From the NCBI RefSeq assembly GCF_035046485.1, contig NC_085138.1, positions 326,736,129 to 326,800,128 on the forward strand: a stretch of DNA of 64,000 bases, given 5' to 3'. Under the pieces are notes generated by a model, which did not search any database, was not told where the DNA came from, and saw nothing but the letters and a program-made list of their open reading frames with translations. The DNA comes from Aedes albopictus. Lineage: Eukaryota; Arthropoda; Insecta; Diptera; Culicidae. This document shows, one piece after another, positions 12,700-24,600 of this stretch; within the stretch, counting starts at the first letter, position 1; the number at the start of each line of letters is the position of its first letter. Both the position numbers and the translations under genes were made by a program.

Positions 12700-15600
12700 G
12701 TAAGTAAATTTTCACACGAATGAAGCCGTGCAGCGATTTCAAATATTCTCCGCAAAACAGTTACTGTAAATACCAAATGGGAAAATAAATACCGTCAGTG
12801 TACCAGTAGCTGCTCGTGCTCCAATAGCCGCTCACCGTCATGAAAATAATATTTATTGGCATAAATATGTACGATTGTTTTCATCCGGATATTATTCGGT
12901 TCAGATATTGTGAATATCCATGGAAAAAAGTTTGTATTTTTGCAGGGAACCTTTAATCCATATTGGAACACGAGCGACTACTGGTACATTGAGGGTAAGA
13001 TGATTGGATATTATCAGCAGAGATAGCAGGTTTGCTCTCCGTCATTACAGGATTTTGCCGGCCGAAATGCTTGAAATTTGGTCGTATAATTTCAACTTGG
13101 TTGGGAAATGTTTGAGGCCAAATTTGAGTTCGACATATTTAAAAAAAAAACCGTCATGACAAAAAAAACAAAACTGCCGAAAATATCAGAGTTTCCCTAG
13201 GTTTCCATTCATTTATTTAGTATTGAATTGTTGGTGGCTGGTGGCTGAATTTCTTCATCTTCGGCCGTGTCTCATATTTGCCAGATCGTTCTTCACCTGA
13301 TCCGCCCACCTTGCACTCTGCCCTCCAAGTATTCTTGTACAATCTGGATCTCTTGCGAAACCCAGCTTTGCAGGGTTGTTGACCGGTATTCTGACAACAT
13401 GCCCTGCCCATCTTATTCTTCCAGCTTTGACACGCGAAAATCGATGTTTCTCCTGAACCGTGTGTCGGACGTACATCGGGCACAGTGCGCTGGATAGAGG
13501 GCCAGGTCCGCTGTCCAGCGCACTACGTCCGACGTTATGTTTTACGTGTGGATTTTGGGAAAATTTGATTGTCGGGCGTGGGGAAACTTCGGGTTTCAAC
13601 CGCGACGACAATATCTCCTCTTCGAGCATAGTCCAAGTCTCTTGTCCGTAGAGAACCACCGGTCTTATCAGCGTTTTGTACATGATATTTTTGAATATAT
13701 TTTCTACTGCAGTTTCTTGTGGAACTCATAGGTTCGACTTTCACTGATGGTGCGCCTTCGTACACAGCTAGCGATATTGTCCGTCCGTCTATTGTAACAC
13801 TGCTACCTTGCCCTGTCGTTCGCGGTTGCGCCTGCCTGCATGTATTTCGTGTTGGACTCTTTCACTATCAAATCAATCCAAACTTTGCTACTTCACGTTT
13901 CAGGCGGGTGTACAGTACACTAACCCCATTTGCACAACTGTCCCATGTGAATAGGAAGCGCAGCAAAGATGGGACTGTTATGCGAATAGCGGCAGTACAG
14001 TTCTGACAACGTTCCATATATGCTAGCTGATTATGGAATTATAGGATATTATTCCATGTCATCTGCAAAACAGACAAATCGGCTGGATTTCGTGGAAATC
14101 TTTTCCTGGCTTTGAGCCCGGCCCTTTCGGGGCGATGTTGAAGAGTAGGCATGAGAGTCCATCATTTTGTCGTAGATTTGTCCGGCGAGATTCGAACGAA
14201 CTTATAAGATCGCGCCAAACCCTTACGCAATATTTTCACCGTCAATCACTGCTTTGATCAGTCTACTGAGCTTCCTGGACTCCTGGAGAAGCCTTTATTG
14301 TAAATGATTTTGCATAGCTCTGTGCAGTCTTTACTGTTGTACGCCGCCTTGAAGTCGATGAACAAGTGGTGCTGGTATTCGAGGCTTTTTTGAATGATTT
14401 ACAAAACAGAAGGATAACTCGTGGGATAACTTCCCACAAACTTATTCCCTTTATGTAAAAGACGACAGAGGATGATCAAGAATAACACTTTGTAGATGGA
14501 ATTCATAATTATGATCGCTCGGAAGTTCTCAAACTCCAACTTGTAACTTTTCTTGTTGATGGAGCAAATGACACCTTCCTTTCACTCCTCCGGTAGATGT
14601 TCGGTTTCCCAGATCGGCTAATAATGCAGACAACTTGATGTATTCAGCTCAAATACCAATTTCTCTTGAACTGCTAGATAACGTCCTTGACTACCTTAGG
14701 CGTGGGAGTTGGCTCGTCGGTGTGACCTTCTGGACTCCCGTTCTACGATTGTCCCATGTTGTATGGAAATCCCTATGTACATGGGACAGTTATGCGTAGA
14801 ACGTCAGTGTTTTCATTTCATTTATTTAGTTCAACATCAAATTAATGATAACACTGAATCAACATTTTGCCGGCATAATACTTGATTTGCAGCTGTAGCT
14901 CTCCAACGTTGGTCACGCCCAACCCTCGCCAGATCACGCTCCACCTGGTTCGCCCATCGTGCTCTCTGCACTCCACGCCTTATTGTACCAACCGGATGGT
15001 TAACAAACACCAACTTTGCCGGGTTGTTGTCCGGCATTCTTGCAACATGGCCTGCCCACCGTATCCGTCCAGCTTTAGCCAATTCAGGATGTCGGGTTTA
15101 CCGTACAGTGCCTTGTTCTGTGCAGTAGATGCTGTCGTATGCCGCCTTGAAGTCGATGAACAAGTAGTACGTTGGGACCTGGTGAGAACGACAGTGTAAT
15201 GACGTTTTAATTCCTTCTTCTGCCTTTTTCTTGTGAACGGCATAGTTTGCCTCCTCTTTTAGCCCTACCAAGATTTCGTGTTTATGTGTTAGCATTCCCT
15301 CAAAAAATTTTGATAATATTGTATCCGATACTCTTCGAGATGTAGAGTAATGAAATTTTGTTCAAAGTGTTACTAAAAGTTCTATAACTTTTAGGAAATT
15401 AATTCGATCTGGCTCAAATTTTACCAATAGAGCTTCAATATATAATTTATGATTGATCGAAATTTCAGCGTTTCTTATTGAAGTATAAAAAAGTTATGAA
15501 TATTTGCATGAAAAATGATTTTGACGAAAAAAAATTGTCCAAACAGCAATTGGGTTGTTTAGTGAATAAAACTTTGCTATTTTCTATAGCCTAATCGAAA

Positions 15601-18600
15601 GAGCTCATTTTTTTTCGTATAACGTAATTTTATTGGGTTTCAATACCTTTGTTTTGATGGTTAAATTTACAAAACAGTTTTAATTTTCGTGGATAGAATG
15701 ACAGTTCCATCGATAAAGTGATAGTTCATTTTGAAAATAGTTCTCGGACTCCAAAAACTATGAAATTTTGGATTTCGACTAATTTTTGGGCGGAATCCGA
15801 ATACCCCTAAAAAACCAATTGGGTTGCTTAGTAAATAAAATATTGCTTTTCTCTACAGCCTAATTGAAACAGCTCATTTTTCTTGAGTAGGTATAAGATG
15901 ATTTTATTGCGTATAACAATTTCATTGTCGCGCTTATCTTGGATTCTCAGCAAGCTACGTTCGAAACGCGCAGCCTCAGATCGCACCAGACCGCGCACGT
16001 ATGATTTGTACACGGTGTACATCTTGCCTAAAACTGTTTTTGCAGCCGCCGGTTGGAGCTGTCTTCCGCCGTGTACAAATCAAACGGGCGCAATCTAATG
16101 GCGGCTGACTAAGATCAGCAGGATCTGAGTGATTAAGCTAGGATGCACAATTTCCGTGGATAGAATGATAGTTCAATCGATAAAATGACAATTCACCTCG
16201 AACAAAAAATGTTCCCCATACAAACTTTAAATGCATTTTAAATAGTTATTTATGTAACGAGTTGCAAAATGATGATCTTTACTGTACGAGTTGTACATTT
16301 ATCCAACGAGGCTTGCCGAGTTGAATAAATACGACGAGTGCTGGAAAAATCGAGTTTTGCAACGAGTTGCATACAACATTTTTTGCAATGAAAGAAATTT
16401 TTTCACTATAGAATATGATCGTTCCCATCAACATTATCGTGCTTCGCGGTGGTTGAATGGGAACGACCACGTGCTCCATAGTGCTAGACACACAATTTGG
16501 ATCAAGCAAGCCGTGCTATAACCGTCACAGTTTTTCAAGTTCTAGCTGTGGAAACTGAGGTTGTCAATCAAACAATTGTATTATGATTTATAATGCAACC
16601 GAAATGAGTTACATTATGAACCATAATGCAATTGTTTAGTATCGTGCGGAAAAGTAGGCCGCCGTTACCATACCGAAACGGCAAGTACAAAATATAATTT
16701 TATAGTGCCGAGTTGCAAAAAATAGTTTTCGGGCATTAAAAATGATGAAATTTTATTGAAATGGGTGTATGAAAAATTTATACCTTTTAATTCCGCCCTC
16801 TATTGCTTATCCTTTGACAGATACCCTTATTTCGACTACCACTTGCAGTCTTCCTCAGTGTAAAGAGTCAACTGCAAGTGGTAGTCGAATGTGTAGTCGA
16901 AATACGCGTATCTATCAAAGGATAAGCATTAGATGGCGGAATTGAAAGGTATACATTTTTCATACACCCATTTCAATAGGGTATTCTGCTTAAAGGGTTC
17001 GAAAAATCGGTACAAGATGAAATTTTAGATTTCGACTAATTTTTGGACGGAGATTCCCATTATGAGATAATCTGAATACCCCTAAAGAACCCAATTGCCT
17101 AATGCACTATATATATTATAGAATTGTCAGACATAAGTATAAACATTTGACATTTGAATATTTGACTTTTGATTGTTTAACAGGTGATATCACCACAACG
17201 GAGCCGGTGGTCACAACCTGTTCATCAACGACATCGTCACTGTGGAACGCAGATATAGAAAACATGTTTGCTCCTTCCCAACATGCTGAAGCTGAATCTG
17301 GAAGCGTAGAAGAAAAACATCTGAACCACTCCAACAAACAACGTACTGGTAGAATTTCTAAAAGAAAAAAGCTAGCTCCTCGCAAACGGTCTAGTTACAG
17401 CGAGTCGCAGCTGCAGTGCTTGTTGGAATACGTACGAAATGGATCTATGACAATGTATAAGGTACAAAAATACTACGGCATACCGCGAGCGACCATGCAA
17501 TACAGATTGGGAGAGCAATTTAAAAATAAAGGCAGAACAGGACCGGATTGCATTCTGTCTGCAGGCGAAGAATCGACTATTGTGCAATGGATTCAAAATA
17601 TGGAGAAACGAGGATTTCCAATAACCCGGAAAGCATTGATTTTAAAAGTCACCGCCTATCTTCGCCAGCACCCTAGGCCCAACACGAGTCGCAACAATGT
17701 ACCAGGTAACTTTCTAAGTACGTGTAAGACTGCAACAATTTCTCTTGTGTCATCCCCCCCCGCTTGAAACATTTTTTTAATCTTAGCATTTTGAAGGGGG
17801 GGGGGGGGTCAAATAAAATGTAGGGTGGGGCGGGGCAAGAAGGGTCGCCTAAGGATGGATCCCCATAACTTTGTAAATACAAATCGTATTGGTTTGTATT
17901 CGTCCGCTACTCTTTAATACACTAGTTAGCTATGCTAAAAGTCGATAAAAAGTTCATTAAATACAAAATATGATGTTAAGCAAGCAGTTTTAAAAAGTGA
18001 TCGATTTGGCGCCGTGAAAAAAGTGCGGGACAAGATGGGTCACCTTTTAAGTAATTCACATTTTCTCAACGAAAAACGTCAAAATTTAAGATTTGTTCCG
18101 CATTCATATATGCTCCATATCCATGCTGAGTAAACAAGACCTACTAGTAACCATTTTATAAATTTATTTGGAATATAAAAAACTTTACGATTTGAGTGGT
18201 CCTAAGACGACTTGAAAATCGATGTTTTCACTAAAAAATTATCATAATTTTATGTTATAATTTTGAGCGTTCATTCCGCTTGATTTAAGTTATTTATGAG
18301 ATAGTCTTGTAATAAAAAATAAATAACTTTTGAATGCTCCAAAAATACGTTCAAAATTGAAGGTGGTCACCTTCCCCCGCAACCGTTTATATGGAGATTA
18401 TATGAATGTACCGCATAAGAAAAATGGCTAAAACCATTTTATTTTTTATTTCCAATGAGAGTGAATAATTTTTCAATCAATGCCCCAAACTTTTGTATAT
18501 TCATGCTGGTAATCTAACAAAATTATTAACATAATCAGAACATGAGTAATGCGCCCGAAAATGGCACTGACCCAGCTTGCCCCGCGGCCCATCTTGCCCC

Positions 18601-21600
18601 TCCCCACCCTATAGGGAATTTCTGGTGGAGTAACGTCGGTGTCAGCATATCAGCGCTATGACACATACATTTAAATAGCCAGGCCCACTGTACCAATTAA
18701 TGGGTGTGAATATTTAAAAATTTACGGCAATCAGGTTATCCACGTATGAATGAATAACATGATTGACGCATATTTTTGAATTTGATGAATTAAGAAACTG
18801 AGCCAACCGTACAAACCATTTAATTTTTATAGGAATGAACATGTTTTTTTTTTGTACGCAGAATCAGTGGGAGTGAAGAAGCCAAGAAAGTTAATGCACA
18901 CTTCAACCAGATCGGCAGTGGCGTCTCGTAACCTCACTTTTACCTGTTCAACGACTTTAAAACTTGCATTTGCGGAGAATACAGGATCTGGATCAAATTG
19001 AAAATGGAACCATTACAGCACTGTTAATTCGGTGTGGGAAAGTAGGCCTTTTCCTGTCAGATTTGCGTGAGGTAAAATAGCCTATTACGATGAGAAGTTG
19101 CAAAAAAATCATCGTCACGCAAACATAATCGCCCAATGCTATTTTTTACTGTGGTACGCAAATCCACTGAGTAGATGGCGATAGTGAGCAAACGTCAAAC
19201 GGAAGCAAAAACGATGCGAGCGCCATGAGCGAGCGATTTGCGAACTACGGAATATTTAAATAATCCGTTAAAAAGGGAAACAATGGGAAGTGAGTAGAGT
19301 GAGACGTCTGTTTGTCTGTGATTTTACATTCGTTGAACAGGTAGATTTGAGGTTAGGGAATCGCCCCTGCAGATCGGACATACAGTAGACGTTCGCTCGG
19401 TGCAACGCTTTAACTGCAATGCTTTTTAATTGCAAGCCCGCTAAGTGCAACAATTGTGCAGTTATCGCACCGCTATCTGTCAAAACGAAATGTCAACAGT
19501 GTCGCGATGTTTTTCGTATGCACTTTTGTTGCATTGCGATGATTTCCGAATGAATGCACATTGGCTGCATTCTGCAGTGACTGACAGTTCTTTGACGTCT
19601 GTTAGTTGTTGCAGTTATCGAATTTCATTCGGTAAGTGAAACATAAACATGTTGCAGTTATCGAACGTCTTCTGTAATACGATTTGCTTACGATAACTTA
19701 TTCGATATAATTCGTTTCTCAGTTCGTCGAATGAAAACAATCGGCTTGATACTTTACAACAACAAGGCTACTTGTTTAAACATCTTAATCACAATCGTGG
19801 TATGAAACAGCGCCTATCGTTCTAGTTTTATACTTCTAGAGAGCAACCATGGAAAGCATAGGGTTAAGAATTTTCAAGAAAATAGCGCACGTCCTACCCA
19901 AGTAACAATTCCATTGCTGATTGGTTTCTGTTATATACGTCTGGATCAGATTTTGGCGAAAATTATAATGTCTATTTCAGTCTCATACTTAGCTTATACT
20001 ATAATGAACAAATAACTCCCTCCTTAACTCTAGTAGGATGTTGAGGTCCATTGGCGAATCTAACTGTTTTTCACGGCCAAAACTTTCAGAATAACATAAA
20101 AATCCGAGCAGATTTTTAAAGATGTTGGTATCGTGGTAGAGGACGTCGAATTCTAGCGCGTTGTAACGTCACGCTACTAATACGCATTTTAAACAAATTT
20201 ATCCAATTAAAACTAAATGTTCAATAGGTCAAATATATCGGATATTTTACAAAGAATTCGGATATGAAAAAGTAATGTGAGATTTACAATCGTTCTAATA
20301 AGTTACGGTACACGGTATTAGATCAAAGTATTCAACTTATGAGTAAAATGCAAAAAAGCGCGTTTTCCCATATTAACTTCCATACAAATTTCAATCGCAA
20401 TGCGGATGCGGAATACGGGGACGCAACCAATCGCTGCCAAATTTTGCACAGTTATTTTGGACGCTAATATAAAGTACACCGGGGCAAGTTGAAACGGGTG
20501 GGGTAAGATGAAACGCGAAGTTTTGAAATAGATTTCAATACAATTTGGAAGTTTATCCTTCGCTAAAATAATGGTTGAACCAAAAACTATATGCTATGAC
20601 AACCAAATAGATTATTATCATTAGAAAACATCATGCTAACCCGCTGTTTCATCTTACCTCACCCGTTTCAACTTGTCCCGGTGTACCTTAGATTGAAAAA
20701 CCTTTGTTTCGGGTTGATACGATCAAATTTAAAGTTTCTCCATACAACGTCGACCCACTCTTTACAGTTGTTGCTATATGGACCCCTCGTTCATTTACTT
20801 CTTCAGATTAAAATATTTGGTTCAAAACCTATTAGTTCTGTAATGGCCATGGTGCACTTAGGACGATGTGAGTTCTTGGACTTATATAGGAGACTTGGCC
20901 CCATGTCCCCCTTGTGCACCAATAAAATTTGAAAAAAAGTATTAGTTCTGTAATGGAATTCATATGTGGACAATAAAAAACTAGGGGAACCAACATATGT
21001 TGGACATAGCAACGCGCAAATATTTTTGGACACCTACGGTAAAAACAAATGGAAGTGTCCAAAATGTATTGGCGTAACACTGTGTCCAAAATATGTTGGT
21101 TCCCCTATATCGTAGTTTTCTGTATTCAATTTCCAAAAGTGATAGAAAATTATACTTTTATTTTTTATTTATTTTTAGGACGAAGATGGTTTGAAAGATT
21201 CATGCGACGGCATCCTCAACTTACTCTACGAACACCAGAAGCAGTTTCTTCTGCCAGTGCCAAGGTCTCCGAGCAGGATATACGCAGCTGGTTCCGCACC
21301 GTGGAGAATTATCTAACAGAAAATAATCTAGCTGATATTTTGGATGATCCATCACGAATCCTAAACGGAGATGAAACAGGATTTTGTATGAACGCATCTC
21401 CAAAAAAAGTTCTGGCCACGAAAGGCGCAAAAAATGTTCCGTGGGTGGAAACTCAAAACGGAAAACAAAACGTGACAGTCCTTTTTTCATTTGCGGCGGA
21501 CGGTACGGTCATTCCACCGGATGTTGTATTACCGTTGAAACGGTTGACCGTAGAGATTGCTCAATCTTTCCCCGCAGATTGGGGACTCGGAACATCTGAT

Positions 21601-24600
21601 TCAGGCTGGATGAATTCCTACAATTTTGCATTATATGTGAAGAGAGTTTTGCACCCCAGCCTGGTGAAACGAAACGTGGCGTTCCCAGTTCTGTATTTTG
21701 TAGACGGACATAAGTCGCACACCGCTTTAGAAGTAGCAGATGTCTGTTCAGAGTTGGGAATTATTCTAATTGCGCTGTACCCAAATGCTACCAGGATACT
21801 GCAACCTGCTGATGTGTCTATTTTTAGACCACTGAAATGCAATTGGGGACGGGTTGTCGAAATTTGGAGAACTGAAAAAATGGCAGAACAACTATCCATC
21901 CCCACGTTCGGGACCTTGCTTCAAGAAACAATGGGACACGCGTTTAAATCTTCTACAATCATGAGTGCTTTCCGCATCTGTGGTCTATACCCGTTTAATG
22001 CAGATGCCGTAGATTATTCCAAATGCATTGCGTCTAGTCATTGCAAGCTCAATACAGCTGAGGACACACCAAACTCTACGGCCTTGCCCATAGCAGAAAG
22101 TTTGATGACCCTCGTGCCTTCATCGGCCATTGCGAATGCACTTAACATGATTGGGGAGGAAAAGATTAACCTCTACAAGTTTGGCGACCAAAGCAGTTTC
22201 TCGAATGAAGACAGGATATTGTCAACAGTCTATAATGACATACTCCGTATCGGCCAAAACACTACCGAAAAAGAAGTAGAAAACTACGAGTATGAAGATC
22301 CTGAAATTGGTGCTCCATCGTTTGTTTACGACAACGAATGTGATTTATCCGAATCGACTTCCGTTTTGTTAGACCATGAGACCTTTTTGAGTGAACATCC
22401 CTTTTCAAACGATGCAATTCGAGACACCGACCTTGTCGCAGTTAACGCAATTGATGCCGGTTTGAGCAGCGAAGAAACTATTACTAAACCGTTAGATGAT
22501 CTCGAAGTTTACAGTTATGGTGATTCTGCTTGTGATCCAAATTATCTCTTGAGCGGAAACTCGAGTGAAAACGACAATCAAAATACCAATGAAAAATCGG
22601 TTTACGTAGATCACACTGGTCCTAGTTCTGAAGAATCAAGCTCGCGAAAACATGCTGTACCGGATAATCAGGTGCTATTTTTGGATAACGATGAAGAGCT
22701 ATGCGATGAACCAGATTTCGAGCTTATTGCATCGTTTCTTGAGGGTGATGCATCTTGGAGCCCAGGTTGGCAACCATGTCGTGAACAATTGATACCGCCA
22801 GTTGTTACTGAGGTGGCTCTTAGTGGTAAGTTTTGAACTGTTCTGAGGTTATAGGTAAGGTATCGAGTACACGGGGTCAAATATTTGACAAGGAATGAAC
22901 TAGAGAGAAAACACCTGTTTGGCACTGATAAAAATTCGAATAGTTTGATCGGGTCAAACTATGTTTGAGTATCGGTTTGTTTTTGACCAAATATTTAATA
23001 CTCTGTGTACTAGTATATTAACACAGGTTTACAAATTTGGACAAACTGTGGTCCCCAGAAAGGGTGTGGGGATACTCATTTTTATAAACAGAGGTACAGT
23101 AGACGTTCGGTCGGTGCAAACGGTTTAACTGCAAGTCCGGTAAGTGCAACAAATTTGCAGTTATCGCACCGCCAAACGTCAAAACTGTGTGCCATGTTAG
23201 CCCAAATGAACAGTCGGATAAATTTCACGTTCATTTAACGTTAGTTGCTGGCTTGTTGACATCTGTCAGGCGTTGCAGTTATCGAATTTCGTTCGCTAAG
23301 TGAAACGTAAGCAAGTTGCAGTTATCGAACGTCTACTGTAATAGCAGTGACATATTGTACAGTAGACGTTCGATAAGTGCAACATGTTTACGTTTCAGTT
23401 ACCGAATGTAATTCGCTAACTGCAACGACTGATAGGCGTCAAACGACCGTCAATTCATGTTGGACGCATCCGAACTGCACTCAAAAACATCGCATTGCAG
23501 CTGAAGTGCATTCAAAAAATATCACAACACAGTTGACGTTTCGTTTTTGACAGATAGCGGTGGGATAACTGCAAAATTGTTGCAGTTACCGGACTTGCAG
23601 TTAAAAAACATTGCAGTTGGGAGCGAACGTCTACTGTATCAAACGCATATTATGAATTGTCATGTATGATGTAAATCAATGTGTGACCTAATAAAATATA
23701 AGGAAAACTCATTGAATGCGCGGTGAGTGGCGACCTTACGGTAAAACTGTTAGAATTTACCTATCGCTCGTTGGAAGTCAATCGCTTTTTTTAAATTCGT
23801 TTCTATTTCTATCAATAACTTGAGGCCATTCCAACTGTTATTGCTTATTGCAAAAAGAAGAAGAAGCCATACTTAACATGAAGTATTAATTTTTAGATTA
23901 TATAAATGCGTGCATACCCTGGGCTTGGGCTATATCTTCCAGGGAGTTTTGATTCTAGGCATGTCACCGATGTGCTTTGCATTAATGATTGGAATAGCTT
24001 AACGTATTACCAATGGCAAACAATGGCAGTTATACTGATCATGCAGGAAAATATCTAGACTAACATCTAAAAAGGGCGTAACATCCATTTCAATTTTCTG
24101 CTTCTCCTGTTCCTCCTAGGCGCATTTTCAATTATCCATCTAATCTTTAACCAGCAACAGGTAGAGCAGATTCCCTTCTATCCGACAACGGGATAAGTTT
24201 GCTGAAAAAAAATTGAAATACGCCTACGAGGGACGAAAGAAGCTGAGGCGTGCCATGGTTGTTCCGCCCTTTTCTCATGTTGGTCTAGATATAATTACAA
24301 GTTGGTGAGAATATTACAAATTAGGGTGGATAATAAGCCCAGTCCCCTCAATGGACAATGTGGGTAGAGCGAGGGAATACCATTGAAGGTTTGTAATGAC
24401 CAGTGGCGTCGCGTAACCTCACTTTTTACCTGTGCACCAAGTATAAATTCTTGAATTGTTTGAACAAATTTGCTTGTAATAATTAGAAAATGACTATAAT
24501 AGCTGCTTTCACTAATTTCTATTTTGATTTTGATCATAAATCCCCTGCAATTACAAGTTTTAGGGTCGGTGCACAGGTAAAAAGTGAGGTTACGCGACGC

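Noticed and set aside
13485..13545. Hairpin AGTGCGCTGGA / TCCAGCGCACT as a MITE or regulatory structure
   Set aside because: It is a short imperfect hairpin inside an RTE relic with no target duplication; probably a small local rearrangement.
17102..17183. In-frame extension upstream of exon 2 as the true N-terminus
   Set aside because: AT-rich intron-like translation ending in a clear acceptor; exon 1 at 12663 supplies a start in the right phase.
21049..21178. In-frame extension upstream of exon 3 with its own ATG, as an alternative start
   Set aside because: It runs through a MITE and a T-rich intron end; the acceptor at 21178 fits phase and family homology exactly.
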